Shown: one piece after another, positions 54,710 to 64,000 of the stretch | How the letters are laid out: each line of letters opens with the position of its first letter | Position numbering within the stretch: the stretch's first letter is position 1 | Assembly (NCBI RefSeq): GCF_013393905.1 | Contig: NZ_CP040272.1 | Span: forward strand, 2,666,001-2,730,000 | DNA from: Nostoc sp. C052 | Lineage (GTDB): Bacteria; Cyanobacteriota; Cyanobacteriia; Cyanobacteriales; Nostocaceae | Direction: 5' to 3' | Length of the DNA stretch: 64,000 nucleotides | The notes under the pieces: model-generated | Told to the model about the DNA's origin: nothing | The model's database searches: none | What the model saw: the letters and a program-made list of their open reading frames with translations, nothing else | Translations under genes and position numbers: made by a program

Positions 54710-55957
54710 ATGATTTCTCGACAAATCTCTCTGACAGCATCAATTATTTCTCAATCATCTCTGTGTAAAACAGTGGTTGTTATCCTTGAACACCGTTTTG
54801 CCAGTACACCTGATGGCGCAATCTGGACGGCAACTACCAATGCCTACTATTTTTGGCAGCGCTATCTAGAAGTTTTTGACCAGGTGCGAGTGGTGGCGCG
54901 GGTGCAGCCAGTGGATTCAGTACCTGCCAACTGGCAGCGTGTTGATGGCGATCGCGTTTCCTTTGCTGCTGTACCCTACTACATTGGTCCGATGCAATAT
55001 TTGCTGCGATCGCGCCAGGTAAAGCGTGTTGTACAAGAGGCTGTGGAACCAACAGATGCAGTGATTTTGAGAGTAGGTTCTCAAATTGCCTCTTGTATCG
55101 AACCTAAACTGCGTGCTGTGCATCATCCCTATGCGGTAGAAGTGGTTGCCGATCCCTACGATGTCTTTGCTCCTGGCTCCGTTAGACATCCTTTGCGATC
55201 ATTTTTCCGTTGGTTTTTTCCCCAGCGATTGCGGCATCAGTGCGCTGGGGCTTGTGCAGCGGCCTATGTCACCAAACAAGCTTTACAGGCTAGATACCCT
55301 TGTTCTCACTATTCAGTAGGAATATCAGACGTAGATATTTCAGAGGATTTCTTAGTTTTGACTCCCCGTCGATTTGATCAGGAGGCGAGGACTTTAAATC
55401 TGATCTTTGTAGGCACCTTAGCTCAACTCTATAAAGCCCCTAACATACTGATCAATGCTGTAGCTAGCTGTGTGCAAGCGGGGATAGACCTGAAATTGAC
55501 TATGGTTGGTGATGGTAAGCACAGAAAAGAACTAGAGGCACAAGCATTAGCATTGGGCTTAGGGGATCGAGTCTGTTTCCGTGGTCAGTTGTCGGCTGGG
55601 AAAACTGTAACCGCGGCGTTGGATCAAGCTGATTTATTTGTTCTACCTTCCTACCAAGAAGGCTTGCCAAGAGCAATGGTAGAGGCGATGGCGCGGGCAT
55701 TACCATGCATCGGTTCTACAGTAGGTGGCATTCCTGAACTACTACCTCCTGAAGATATGGTATTACCTGGTGATGTGGGTGCTTTAGCCAACAAAATTCG
55801 AGAGGTAGTTACTAATCCAGAACGTATGGCTCAGATGTCTGCTCGCAACCTAGAGAAAGCTAAAGAGTACAGAGATGAAGTACTCCGAGAACAGCGAATT
55901 GAATTCTATCTTTATGTTCGAGAGAAAACCGAAGCGTGGATCAACCAACGACTATGA
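54710..55957 (+). CDS. Glycosyltransferase, GT4 family
   Basis: 415 residues with a two-domain GT-B fold. The donor-binding motif EGLPRAMVEAMARALPCIGS carries the E-x7-E signature, preceded by FRGQLSAGKTVTAALDQADLFVLPSYQ. It transfers an activated sugar onto a lipid-linked acceptor. The stop overlaps the next start as ATGA. Confidence 0.92.
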   Translation: MISRQISLTASIISQSSLCKTVVVILEHRFASTPDGAIWTATTNAYYFWQRYLEVFDQVRVVARVQPVDSVPANWQRVDGDRVSFAAVPYYIGPMQYLLRSRQVKRVVQEAVEPTDAVILRVGSQIASCIEPKLRAVHHPYAVEVVADPYDVFAPGSVRHPLRSFFRWFFPQRLRHQCAGACAAAYVTKQALQARYPCSHYSVGISDVDISEDFLVLTPRRFDQEARTLNLIFVGTLAQLYKAPNILINAVASCVQAGIDLKLTMVGDGKHRKELEAQALALGLGDRVCFRGQLSAGKTVTAALDQADLFVLPSYQEGLPRAMVEAMARALPCIGSTVGGIPELLPPEDMVLPGDVGALANKIREVVTNPERMAQMSARNLEKAKEYRDEVLREQRIEFYLYVREKTEAWINQRL

Positions 55958-57144
55958 AACGCCTTTTAATTGTCACTACTATTTCATCAACCCTCCGCGC
56001 TTTTCTGCTTCCTTTTGCCTATCATTTTCGTGCTCAAGGTTGGCAAGTGGATGCAATGGCTCAGGGAGTTTCAAATTGTAATGAGTGCAAGCAAGCTTTT
56101 GATATTGTCTGGGAAGTGGAATGGTCGCGTAACCCTCTAGATCCCAAGAACTTGCTGGCGGCTCCGTTAATTATTCAAGAGTTAATGGCGCAAGAAAAAT
56201 ACGATATCGTTCACGTACATACGCCAGTAGCAGCTTTTGTGACTCGATACGCCCTCAAGGATTTGAGCAAACAAGGAAAGTGCAAGGTGATATATACTGC
56301 ACACGGTTTTCACTTTCATCGTGGCGGGCAACTCTTAAAAAATATTGTTTTTCTAGGCTTGGAGAAATTGGCTGGATTGTGGACAGACTACCTAGTTGTG
56401 ATTAATCGCGACGATGAGTCAGCAGCAAAGCAATACCATATTTTGCCATCCGAACGAGTTCGCTATATGCCTGGAATTGGTGTAAATCTTGAGCATTACA
56501 GTCCCCAGGCGGTTGCTGAAGGAGAAGTAGTTCGGGTACGTGAGGAATTGGGATTATCTCCAGAAAATCCGCTATTGCTGTCAGTGGCTGAGTTTATTCC
56601 CCGCAAACATCATCGGGATGTGATCCAGGCATTTGCAAAGCTATCTCGACCTAAAGTGCATTTAGCTTTTGCTGGTCGGGGTCCACTTTTGGAAGAAATG
56701 CAGCTATTGGCAACAGATATGGGAGTGAAAAATCAAGTTCATTTTTTAGGTAGGCGGGACGATATTCCAACACTGATGCGAGCTTCAGTAGCGACAATAC
56801 TGGTTTCAGAACAGGAGGGTCTACCTAGAAGTGTCATGGAGTCTTTGTCTTTAGAAATTCCTGTGATCGGCACGAGAATCCGAGGCACTCAGGAATTGTT
56901 AGAAGGAGGTAGTGGACTCCTCGTCGAGGTAGGAGATATTCAAGGTATTGCTGAAGCCATCAATTGGGTGTTGGATCATCCTAAAGATGCGCGGTGGATA
57001 GGAAAGTCTGGGCGCGAACGCATAGCTGCTTATGACCTAAAGCATATTTTGAAACTACACGAAGCTTTATATAGCAAGGTCATGGAAGAGGTGAGAGACG
57101 TTGAGCAATTTTCAAACAACAAATTCTACAGAACTGTGAGGTAA
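55954..57144 (+). CDS. Glycosyltransferase, GT4 family (CapM-like)
   Basis: 396 residues. The start is taken at ATG 55954, coupled to the upstream stop; a GTG six codons earlier is less likely. DIVHVHTPVAAFVTRYA and YTAHGFHFHRGG mark the acceptor domain; EGLPRSVMESLSLEIPVIGT carries E-x7-E. It resembles CapM-type transferases acting early on N-acetyl amino-sugar acceptors. Confidence 0.92.
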   Translation: MKRLLIVTTISSTLRAFLLPFAYHFRAQGWQVDAMAQGVSNCNECKQAFDIVWEVEWSRNPLDPKNLLAAPLIIQELMAQEKYDIVHVHTPVAAFVTRYALKDLSKQGKCKVIYTAHGFHFHRGGQLLKNIVFLGLEKLAGLWTDYLVVINRDDESAAKQYHILPSERVRYMPGIGVNLEHYSPQAVAEGEVVRVREELGLSPENPLLLSVAEFIPRKHHRDVIQAFAKLSRPKVHLAFAGRGPLLEEMQLLATDMGVKNQVHFLGRRDDIPTLMRASVATILVSEQEGLPRSVMESLSLEIPVIGTRIRGTQELLEGGSGLLVEVGDIQGIAEAINWVLDHPKDARWIGKSGRERIAAYDLKHILKLHEALYSKVMEEVRDVEQFSNNKFYRTVR

Positions 57145-57149
57145 TTATA

Positions 57150-58349
57150 ATGCGAGTTCTAATAACCTATGGATGGTGCCGCATCGCGTATGTGGCAGCA
57201 GAAAGCCTTAGCTGTGCTGGTTTTGAAGTCTATGTATGTGACTCTACACGTTGGAGCATGACCCGCGTTTCTAAGTTTGTTCGCGGTTTTGATTTAGTTC
57301 CAGATCCATTCAAAGAGCCGCAGCAATATGTGACTGAGTTATCTGCGATTGTGAAACGACGACAGATAGATGTTTTGCTACCAATGCATGAGGATGGCTT
57401 GGTAATCCAAACTTATCGCGATTGCTTACCTGTGAATTTGCTGATTGCCTGTCCTGTTCGCAATGACTTGAGACGGGGATTAGACAAATATGAAATTATT
57501 CAAGTTGCTGAATCAGCTGGAGTGCAGGTTCCCAAGACAGCTGCTCCTTCAAGTTTGGCAGAAGTAGACTCATTAGCAGAGCAGCTAGGATTCCCTCTGA
57601 TTATCAAGACACGGCGCGGTAACAGTGGCAAAGGTGTTTTTCGCGTCAATTCCGTAGAAGAAGCTAATCGGACATATCGTGAAATTATGGAAGGCTTTGG
57701 TTTATTAAACCACCAAATGCCAATTCTTCAAGAATATTTGCCAGGAAATGTTTATGGAAGTTGCTTTCTTGCCCAAGAAGGCGAACTGAAAGCCTGTTTT
57801 ATCGAACGCTATTTACGTTGTAAAGAAGGAGGATTTGGTACGAGTGTGTTGCGCGAACCTTGCGACTCTCCGTTGTTATTGGAGTATACGCAAAGGATGG
57901 CAGCAGCACTGAACTGGACTGGTATTGGACATTTTGACTTTCTTGCTGATACTCAAATTTCCTCTGCCTATTTGATCGAGATGAATCCTCGTTTTTGGGG
58001 AGCGCTGAATTTAGCTGTTCAAAATGGCTATGATTTTCCGCGAGCGCTGATAACTATGCTGACTACAGGCACGCCAGATTCAAAGTCCTTTTTACCATCA
58101 TTGCAACCTGTAAGTAGTCTCTGGATTGTTGGCGAGATCATTGCATCTGTAGCTGAGTTTCGCAGCGGAAAAAAGTTGGCTCCACTTGCTTCTCTTGGAC
58201 GAATAATCTTTCCTGGTCGCCATTGTAAATACGATGATTTTCGGTGGCACGATCCTCTGCCTTTACTAATGGAATTTGTCTACTACGGTAATTCTTTCTT
58301 GGCTTCTGGTGGAAACATTAATCCAACAGTGCTAGAAATGCTGCAATAA
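57150..58349 (+). CDS. ATP-grasp domain enzyme of the polysaccharide cluster
   Basis: 399 residues. Pre-ATP-grasp domain (VLITYGWCRIAYVAAESL), then an ATP-grasp fold with FPLIIKTRRGNSGKGVFRV (phosphate-binding loop), ILQEYLPGNVYG, and the Mg-binding YLIEMNPRFWG. The enzyme should form an amide or ester bond on a carboxylate; one possibility is decorating a sugar acid with an amino acid. The substrate is unknown. It starts 5 nt after the GT4 gene. Confidence 0.87.
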   Translation: MRVLITYGWCRIAYVAAESLSCAGFEVYVCDSTRWSMTRVSKFVRGFDLVPDPFKEPQQYVTELSAIVKRRQIDVLLPMHEDGLVIQTYRDCLPVNLLIACPVRNDLRRGLDKYEIIQVAESAGVQVPKTAAPSSLAEVDSLAEQLGFPLIIKTRRGNSGKGVFRVNSVEEANRTYREIMEGFGLLNHQMPILQEYLPGNVYGSCFLAQEGELKACFIERYLRCKEGGFGTSVLREPCDSPLLLEYTQRMAAALNWTGIGHFDFLADTQISSAYLIEMNPRFWGALNLAVQNGYDFPRALITMLTTGTPDSKSFLPSLQPVSSLWIVGEIIASVAEFRSGKKLAPLASLGRIIFPGRHCKYDDFRWHDPLPLLMEFVYYGNSFLASGGNINPTVLEMLQ

Positions 58350-58371
58350 ATAATTTGATTGACTAATTTTT

Positions 58372-58998
58372 GTGAAAAGCATTGTCGTAAATAGTAATTT
58401 TAGTTCTATGTACCTTCAATTTGGAAAGCGAATTTTTGACTTCATAGTAGCTTCTGTATGTCTAGTAATTCTATTACCAATTATAGGGATTACCGCTATA
58501 AGTATATTGCTAACATCTGGTCTTCCTATACTTTTCACTCAGGAGAGAGTCGGTAGGAAGGGAAAAATTTTTAAAATCAAAAAGTTTAGGACAATGTATG
58601 TGCGTAAAGTAAAAGATAGTTCAATTACAGTTGCGGGAGATCAACGAATTACACCTATTGGTCGTTATTTGCGACGATGGAAGTTAGACGAACTGCCGCA
58701 ACTCTGGAATGTACTGGTTGGTGAAATGAGCTTAGTTGGTCCCAGACCTGATGTTTCAGGCTATGCAGACAAATTACAAGGTGATGCTCAACACTTACTC
58801 CTACTAAGACCTGGTATTACTGGACCTGCTACGCTCGCTTACAAAAATGAGGAAGAGATACTGGCAAAGGTTAATGATCCAGTTTTATACAACAATGAAA
58901 TAATTTATCCAGATAAAGTGCGAATAAATTTGGAGTATATGAAACATTGTTCTTTATTGCAAGATTTATACTATTGCTTTAAAACAATTTATAGCTAA
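58372..58998 (+). CDS. Initiating sugar transferase (PglC/WcaJ catalytic type)
   Basis: 208 residues. One N-terminal membrane hairpin (IFDFIVASVCLVILLPIIGITAI), then the catalytic motifs QERVGRKGKIFKIKKFRTM, RITPIGRYLRRWKLDELPQLWNVL and GEMSLVGPRP. The short single-domain size is like PglC, which moves a phospho-sugar onto a polyprenyl phosphate. It starts at a GTG; ATG 58408 (MYLQFGKR) is also possible. Confidence 0.92.
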   Translation: MKSIVVNSNFSSMYLQFGKRIFDFIVASVCLVILLPIIGITAISILLTSGLPILFTQERVGRKGKIFKIKKFRTMYVRKVKDSSITVAGDQRITPIGRYLRRWKLDELPQLWNVLVGEMSLVGPRPDVSGYADKLQGDAQHLLLLRPGITGPATLAYKNEEEILAKVNDPVLYNNEIIYPDKVRINLEYMKHCSLLQDLYYCFKTIYS

Positions 58999-59427
58999 TC
59001 TCAGACGATGTACAACTTGTCCTTATTAATACGTTGGTTGTACATCCCTAGATTTTACAGTAAGTTAAGCAATGCACATGAAGATAAATATTTATTTCTG
59101 AGGAAAAAATGAGGTTTTTTCGGGTTTATTTCATAACCATTTGAAGAAAAATAAATAGATAATAAAGTTAAACTAACAACAAAAATTAACCTTATAATTT
59201 ATATGTCAGAACTAAAAATTTATATTGTCTTGTGTAAAAGACTTGATATAACGTATAGTTTTAATCAGTTGTAATGTAAACCTATGATAATTTTCTGATT
59301 TTTCAAAAAAACCATAGATTCAAGAATTCTTTACATTTCCCTAATAAGTAAAGTTAATAAAAGTTTTAGAAAGCGATAATTTGATGATGAATGCTAAATT
59401 TAAGTGAGTTAATAGTTTGACAAAGTA
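58999..59427. other. AT-rich gap inside the polysaccharide cluster
   Basis: About 430 nt without a gene. It probably holds a separate promoter for the aminotransferase and Wzc-like genes. I see no repeat or RNA gene. Confidence 0.5.
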
Positions 59428-60588
59428 ATGGCAAAACCAATTTTACTTTCCACTCCACATATGGGCGATCGCGAACTTGAATTTGTCAAAGAAGCCTTTG
59501 AAACTAACTGGATTGCCCCTGTTGGCCCACATATAGACGCTTTCGAGCAAGAATTTTGTGAAAGAACTGGAGCTAGTAGTGCTGCTGCTGTCAGTTCTGG
59601 TACCGCAGCTCTACATTTAGCTTTGCAATTAGTTGGCATTGGGTATGGGGATGATGTTTTTTGCTCTACTTTGACGTTTGCTGCTAGCGCCAACCCAATT
59701 ACGTATCTGGGAGCCAAACCAGTATTTATCGATAGCGATCGCACTTCTTGGAACATGAATCCTGAGTTGTTAGCGGCAGCATTAGCAGCGCGCGATCGCA
59801 TTGGCAAATTACCCAAAGCAGTTGTGCTGGTGCATCTATACGGTCAAAGTGCAGATATCGAGCCAATTTTACAAGCTTGCCATCACTATGAGGTTCCTTT
59901 AATTGAAGATGCAGCCGAAGCATTAGGCGCTACCTACAAAGGACGTTCCCCTGGAACCTTTGGACGCATTGGGATTTATTCTTTTAACGGCAATAAAATT
60001 ATCACCACTTCAGGCGGTGGAATGTTAGTTTCCGACAAACCAGAACTAGTAGCAAAAGCCAAGTTTTTGGCAACCCAAGCACGCGATCCGGCTCCCCATT
60101 ACCAGCACTCAGAAATTGGCTATAACTATCGTCTGAGCAATGTTTTGGCGGGCATTGGTCGAGGTCAGTTGTGTGTTTTGAGCGATCGCGTAGCAGCTAG
60201 GCGACGCAACTTTGAGGTTTATCAGCAAGCTTTAGGCAATCTGCCAGGAATAGAATTCATGCCAGAAGCAGATTTTGGACATGCTACTCGCTGGTTGACT
60301 TGTCTAACGATAGATCCAAAAGCCTTTGGTGTAGATCGAGAACAAGTACGTTTAGCACTTGCTAACCAACAAATTGAAGCGCGTCCTGTTTGGAAGCCCT
60401 TGCATCTACAGCCTGTGTTTGCTGATTGTGAATGTATTGGCGGCTTTGTAGCAGAAAAGTTATTTACACAAGGTCTTTGCTTACCATCTGGTTCTAACCT
60501 AACAGATGAGGATTTGGAGCGGGTAATTGATGCGATTGGCACAGTTTACCATAGCAATCGAACCACTCATCTAGCAAGACATCTTTAA
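59428..60588 (+). CDS. DegT/DnrJ/EryC1 sugar aminotransferase (PglE-like)
   Basis: 386 residues, PLP-dependent. The pyridoxal lysine is Lys190 (YSFNGNKIITTSGGG), with SSGTAALHLAL, EDAAEALGATYKG and GYNYRLSNVLAGIG. The PHMGDRELEFVKEAFETNWIAPVGP start is typical of 4-amino-sugar enzymes. With the 4,6-dehydratase and PglC-like transferase it makes up most of a bacillosamine-type route. No N-acetyltransferase gene (PglD) is seen in the window. Confidence 0.93.
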   Translation: MAKPILLSTPHMGDRELEFVKEAFETNWIAPVGPHIDAFEQEFCERTGASSAAAVSSGTAALHLALQLVGIGYGDDVFCSTLTFAASANPITYLGAKPVFIDSDRTSWNMNPELLAAALAARDRIGKLPKAVVLVHLYGQSADIEPILQACHHYEVPLIEDAAEALGATYKGRSPGTFGRIGIYSFNGNKIITTSGGGMLVSDKPELVAKAKFLATQARDPAPHYQHSEIGYNYRLSNVLAGIGRGQLCVLSDRVAARRRNFEVYQQALGNLPGIEFMPEADFGHATRWLTCLTIDPKAFGVDREQVRLALANQQIEARPVWKPLHLQPVFADCECIGGFVAEKLFTQGLCLPSGSNLTDEDLERVIDAIGTVYHSNRTTHLARHL

Positions 60589-60656
60589 TCTGATAAGCTT
60601 TGGCAAAATTTTAGTATTCGATTGTATATATCTCTACTAATAAAAAAAATTAATTT

Positions 60657-62780
60657 ATGGAATCCGAAACATCGTCTTTAACATTTGATAAATATTGGCA
60701 AATACTGAAGCGTCGTTGGAGACCAAGTTTAGCTGTTTTTATCCCAACTTTTCTGTTTTTTGTACTGATTTCATCTTTAAAAAAACCTGCTTATGAGGCA
60801 GAAGGAAAGCTACTGTTTCAAAGAACAAATACTATCTCCTCCTTGACGGGAGTAGGAGAGGGGATAGGGAAGTTAGAAACAGTAACACAGGATCAGAAAA
60901 CTAATCCTCTAAATACAGAAGCAGAAATTATTAAGTCTGAACCCCTTGTGCAAAAAACTATAGATAGACTTGTTTTGACAAACGATCAAAGGGAGGCTTT
61001 AAAACCAAAAGAGTTTCTAAAAAAATTAACCGTTAAAGATATTAAGGGATCTGATATTTTATCAGTTTCCTACAAGGATAGAGATCCTAAAAAATCTGCT
61101 AATGTAGTTAATACGGTGATGAATATCTATTTAGAATACAACGTGTCTTCTCGAAGAAAAGAAGCAGCAGCAGCCCGCAAATTCCTTCAAAAGGAGTTGC
61201 CAAATGCAGAATTAATAGTCAGAAAAGCAGAGGGTGAACTAGCAAAGTTTCAAGATAAGAATAAAGTTGTTTCTCTGCAAGAAGAAACAACTAAATCACT
61301 AGATTTAATTACAGACTTACAAAGGCAATCTAGCCAGGTTCAATCTCAAATTGCCAATGTCAATGCCCAGTCTCAAGATATCCGTAAGCAGTTGAATATG
61401 GATTCAAAACAGGCATTAGCTCAGACCTCTCTGAGTCAATCTTCTGGGTTACAAGACATTCTCAAAGAAGTCCAGCAGTTAGAGTCTCAACTTGCAACTA
61501 GGCGAACTATTTTGCGGGAATCACATCCTGAAATTATTACCTTAAAAAATAAGTTAGAAGCTTTAAAAAAGATAATACAACAGCGAACAACAGACGTTTT
61601 AGGGGCAAATAAAGCACAATTTAATGGCAATTTCCAGATTGGAGCGTTGGAACAACAACTGACTGCAAACCTAATCGGATTGGAGTCAACTCGTATGGGT
61701 TTAGTTAGCCAAGCCGCAACTTTATCCAAATTACAAGCAGTCTACAAAGAAAGACTGAAAACTTTGCCCAGATTAGAACAACAACAGCGCCAGCTAGAAC
61801 GCAAAGTACAAGCATCACAATCTACATATTCACTTTTGTTGCAAAAATTGCAAGAGAGCCAAATTGCAGAAAATCAGAACGTCGGTAATGCTAGTTTGAT
61901 AGCTGAAGCTCAAATTCCTGACCAGCCGATTTCTTCTAATATGCTTTCGTATTTGAGTTCAGGTTTGCTGGCTGTTATAGCTGCTTTGGCAACTATATAT
62001 ATTTTGGAAGTAAGAGATAAATCTATTAAGACTGTTGATGAAGCAAAGGAATTAATCGGATTGACTTTATTAGGCGTAATTCCTGCCTTTAGCAAACCTC
62101 AAAAATCTGATTTCAAGGATAAAAAGCGAGACTTATCTACCTCAAAATCTGTCGTGAAAGATACTTCTCACTCCCCAATTAGTGAAGCTTATCGGATGTT
62201 GCGGACAAATTTAAAGTTTAAACGTGGTGATAAAGAGTTAAAAGTTATTGTTGTGACTAGTTCTGTACCTAGAGAAGGAAAGTCAACAGTAGCAGCTAAT
62301 TTAGCAATAGTAATGGCACAGATGGAGCATCAAGTTTTACTGATAGATGGAGATTTCCATCACCCAGTTCAACACCAAATTTGGGAATTAACTAATAATC
62401 AAGGTCTGAGTAATCTGATTCTGGAAGAAACCCAAATCAGCACCGTTGTCAAAATGGTTATGAATAATTTATATGTGCTGACTACTGGAGCAGTACCTCC
62501 CTCCCCGGCATCTCTGCTTGATTCTAAACGGATGGCTTCTTTGATTCAAAGTTTTGCTAATAACTATGATTTTGTAATTATTGACGCTCCTTCATTAAAC
62601 ATTGCCGCTGATGCAGCCACTTTGGGACAAATGACTGATGGCGTGTTGCTGGTAGTTCGTCCTGGGGTAGTTGATTCTGCTCAGGCTGCTGTTGCTTGTG
62701 AAATTTTAGAAAAATCCGGTCAGAATGTTCTGGGACAAGTTGTTAACGCAGTAGTTGGGAGAAAATTAGCCAATATATGA
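60657..62780 (+). CDS. Wzc-like polysaccharide co-polymerase/tyrosine kinase
   Basis: 707 residues. A Wzz chain-length domain has membrane segments at about 25-42 and 425-447 with a long coiled coil between. The cytoplasmic kinase-like domain has Walker A SVPREGKST (about 540), Walker A' LLIDGDFH and Walker B FVIIDAPS. The A' motif has His where many BY-kinases have Arg, and the C-terminus (VGRKLANI) lacks the Tyr-rich tail, so autophosphorylation may be limited. It should set chain length and coordinate export. Confidence 0.9.
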   Translation: MESETSSLTFDKYWQILKRRWRPSLAVFIPTFLFFVLISSLKKPAYEAEGKLLFQRTNTISSLTGVGEGIGKLETVTQDQKTNPLNTEAEIIKSEPLVQKTIDRLVLTNDQREALKPKEFLKKLTVKDIKGSDILSVSYKDRDPKKSANVVNTVMNIYLEYNVSSRRKEAAAARKFLQKELPNAELIVRKAEGELAKFQDKNKVVSLQEETTKSLDLITDLQRQSSQVQSQIANVNAQSQDIRKQLNMDSKQALAQTSLSQSSGLQDILKEVQQLESQLATRRTILRESHPEIITLKNKLEALKKIIQQRTTDVLGANKAQFNGNFQIGALEQQLTANLIGLESTRMGLVSQAATLSKLQAVYKERLKTLPRLEQQQRQLERKVQASQSTYSLLLQKLQESQIAENQNVGNASLIAEAQIPDQPISSNMLSYLSSGLLAVIAALATIYILEVRDKSIKTVDEAKELIGLTLLGVIPAFSKPQKSDFKDKKRDLSTSKSVVKDTSHSPISEAYRMLRTNLKFKRGDKELKVIVVTSSVPREGKSTVAANLAIVMAQMEHQVLLIDGDFHHPVQHQIWELTNNQGLSNLILEETQISTVVKMVMNNLYVLTTGAVPPSPASLLDSKRMASLIQSFANNYDFVIIDAPSLNIAADAATLGQMTDGVLLVVRPGVVDSAQAAVACEILEKSGQNVLGQVVNAVVGRKLANI

Positions 62781-62868
62781 AAGGGCTAGAGCCGATATCT
62801 ATAAGACAGTTTTTGTTGTCAAGCAATATTTTTAGCTTTTTGGCAGATTGATTAGTACTGAAGATCCT

Positions 62869-63465
62869 TTATTTTTTAATTGCTGACAATTGCCACATTT
62901 TCCAGAAATAGCTAGAAATCCAGTTGGTAATAATGTGAGCGACAATCGGCACTAATAAGTTGCCCGTGAGCAGGGCGCTATATGCCAATATGATGCCGAC
63001 AATTGTTGCCCAAATTACATAAGGCCATTGTTGGGAGCCGCTAAAATGCAAGATGCCAAAGCAAAGACTCGATACAATTACGGCTGTAAGATCAGAGCCT
63101 AAAGCTGGTAGGATTACACCTCGAAATAATAATTCTTCGCTTAATCCCGGTAGTAACCCCAGCCATATTAAATCTGGTAAAGCTAAAGGCTTCAGTACCA
63201 CTTCTAGGTAATAATCTGCACTTTTACGATAGGCACTCCATAGGCGATAAGTTAAGCTACTTAAGGCAGTGATGACGAACCCTAGCCCTATGCCCAACAG
63301 CAACTCTCTTTGGTTTAAGTCCCAAGAAAATAGGGAAAAGTTGCCAAAGTATAACGAAAGTTTGGCGACTATCAACAAAATGATTGCAGTCGCTCCCATC
63401 GCCCCAAGTATTTGGATGCGCGTCAGGTATGGAATTTCTGGCTCTTGCTTTTGTTGTTCAACCAC
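62869..63465 (-). CDS. CPBP family intramembrane metalloprotease
   Basis: 198 residues, about five to six membrane segments. The family motifs EELLFRG (EExxxR), FGILHF (FxxxH) and HIITN (HxxxN) are present. Members include Rce1-like proteases and self-immunity proteins. It is convergent with the polysaccharide cluster and probably independent of it. Confidence 0.9.
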   Translation of the reverse strand: MVEQQKQEPEIPYLTRIQILGAMGATAIILLIVAKLSLYFGNFSLFSWDLNQRELLLGIGLGFVITALSSLTYRLWSAYRKSADYYLEVVLKPLALPDLIWLGLLPGLSEELLFRGVILPALGSDLTAVIVSSLCFGILHFSGSQQWPYVIWATIVGIILAYSALLTGNLLVPIVAHIITNWISSYFWKMWQLSAIKK

Positions 63466-63508
63466 GGGTTTTTAAGGGGAGGGGGAAGGGAGCAGGAATG
63501 ACCAATAA

Positions 63509-64000
63509 CTAATGACTAATTGGCTGCAAAGGTAATAATTTAGGACGGAGAGCAGAGGGGTTGATGCCTGCTTTATGTGCTACCAATACACCTACTGCTT
63601 CTAAATATGAGTTTACCTGTATAGATTTGATCCCCAACGGCTGGGGAGGAACTTTTATCAGAGTTTTATTTTCTTCTACTGTAATTATTTGGCATCGTCT
63701 TTGACTTAAACTCAGTAAGGCACTGCTACCACAGGCAGTTGCAGGTACGATCGCAGCATCTACTTCATCTACCCAAATATCACCTTTCTTTGATGCAATC
63801 GCTGTTTTCTCTACTATAAATTGTGGGGCATGACTTAATCCTACAAGGACACAGGGCAAAAAGGTATAGCCCAATTCTTCGGCGGCGGAACGGGGAGATA
63901 AATCAGGTTCGGGAGGTTCGCTTAAAAGGGCGGGAGAATGGGCGCAAGGAATTTGAAAGGTTCGCACTAGCAAATGGCTAATTACGGCTTCTGCACCGGC
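63509..64000 (-). CDS. DUF3326 protein, 3' part only (cut by window edge)
   Basis: The frame stays open to base 64000 (AGAEAVISHLLVRTFQIPCAHSPAL at the window end, shown as its first residues), so the gene starts outside. The visible 163 residues include SAAEELGYTFLPCVLVGLSHAP, VDAAIVPATACGSSALLSL and ITVEENKTLI, which I recognise as the cyanobacterial DUF3326 family. The function is unknown. Confidence 0.8.
   Translation of the reverse strand, partial: AGAEAVISHLLVRTFQIPCAHSPALLSEPPEPDLSPRSAAEELGYTFLPCVLVGLSHAPQFIVEKTAIASKKGDIWVDEVDAAIVPATACGSSALLSLSQRRCQIITVEENKTLIKVPPQPLGIKSIQVNSYLEAVGVLVAHKAGINPSALRPKLLPLQPISH

Overview
The window is chromosomal DNA of a filamentous, probably heterocystous (Nostocales-type) cyanobacterium. 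It carries photosystem I subunits and a D1-family protein, ferredoxin-thioredoxin reductase, a CBS-CP12 fusion and GUN4. GCGATCGC-type (HIP1) octamers and heptamer tandem repeats (GGGGACT, CTGACTC and similar) are frequent, as are small MITE-like inverted repeats. No rRNA, tRNA or CRISPR array was recognised.

Region 1 (1-14.2 kb) is part of a far-red light photoacclimation (FaRLiP) gene cluster. On the minus strand lie the start of a PsaL-like gene (cut by the window edge), psaB2, psaA2, a degenerate CheY-like receiver, a CheY-like receiver (RfpC candidate), a bilin-GAF histidine kinase (RfpA candidate) and an OmpR-type regulator (RfpB candidate). On the plus strand lie chlF (the rogue D1 that makes chlorophyll f), psaF2 and a short psaJ2. 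ChlF has the Gln-Asp pair in place of Met-Gly and has lost most Mn-cluster ligands. The kinase, receiver and DNA-binding regulator should read red/far-red light and switch on the alternative photosystem genes. A direct repeat CTTCAT-N5-YTTCAT, followed after exactly 10 nt by a TANNNT hexamer, lies upstream of chlF, psaA2 and the degenerate CheY gene in the same orientation relative to each. This looks like an activator box for the OmpR-type regulator and is the most interesting new signal in the window. The phycobiliprotein and photosystem II parts of a FaRLiP cluster are not here; they may lie left of base 1.

Region 2 (14.6-32.8 kb) is mostly housekeeping: universal stress protein, pgk, Nudix hydrolase, RlpA-like protein, glutaminase, an RNA-binding protein with rpsU, two zinc-ribbon Ser/Thr kinases, a pentapeptide-repeat protein, an M20 amidohydrolase, a hemerythrin protein, a membrane-anchored periplasmic-binding-like protein and typA.

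Region 3 (33.0-42.0 kb) begins with two neighbouring genes sharing an uncharacterised module, the second carrying a GUN4 domain. Two toxin-antitoxin modules stand back to back next to them. DUF58, ftrC with DUF309, lptA-lptB-lptF/G and a CBS-CP12 gene follow.

Region 4 (42.0-48.6 kb) is a mobile-element zone: a dead IS630 copy hit at its last codons by an IS5/IS1182-like element, 1.5 kb of repeats, a 220-bp MITE, and an apparently intact IS630 element that uses a -1 frameshift.

Region 5 (48.6-62.8 kb) is an exopolysaccharide/O-antigen-like cluster on the plus strand: a PglF/CapD-type 4,6-dehydratase, flippase, polymerase, a glycosidase-like barrel, two GT4 transferases, an ATP-grasp enzyme, an initiating sugar transferase, a PLP aminotransferase and a Wzc-like chain-length/kinase protein. 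The window ends with a CPBP membrane protease and the 3' part of a DUF3326 gene.
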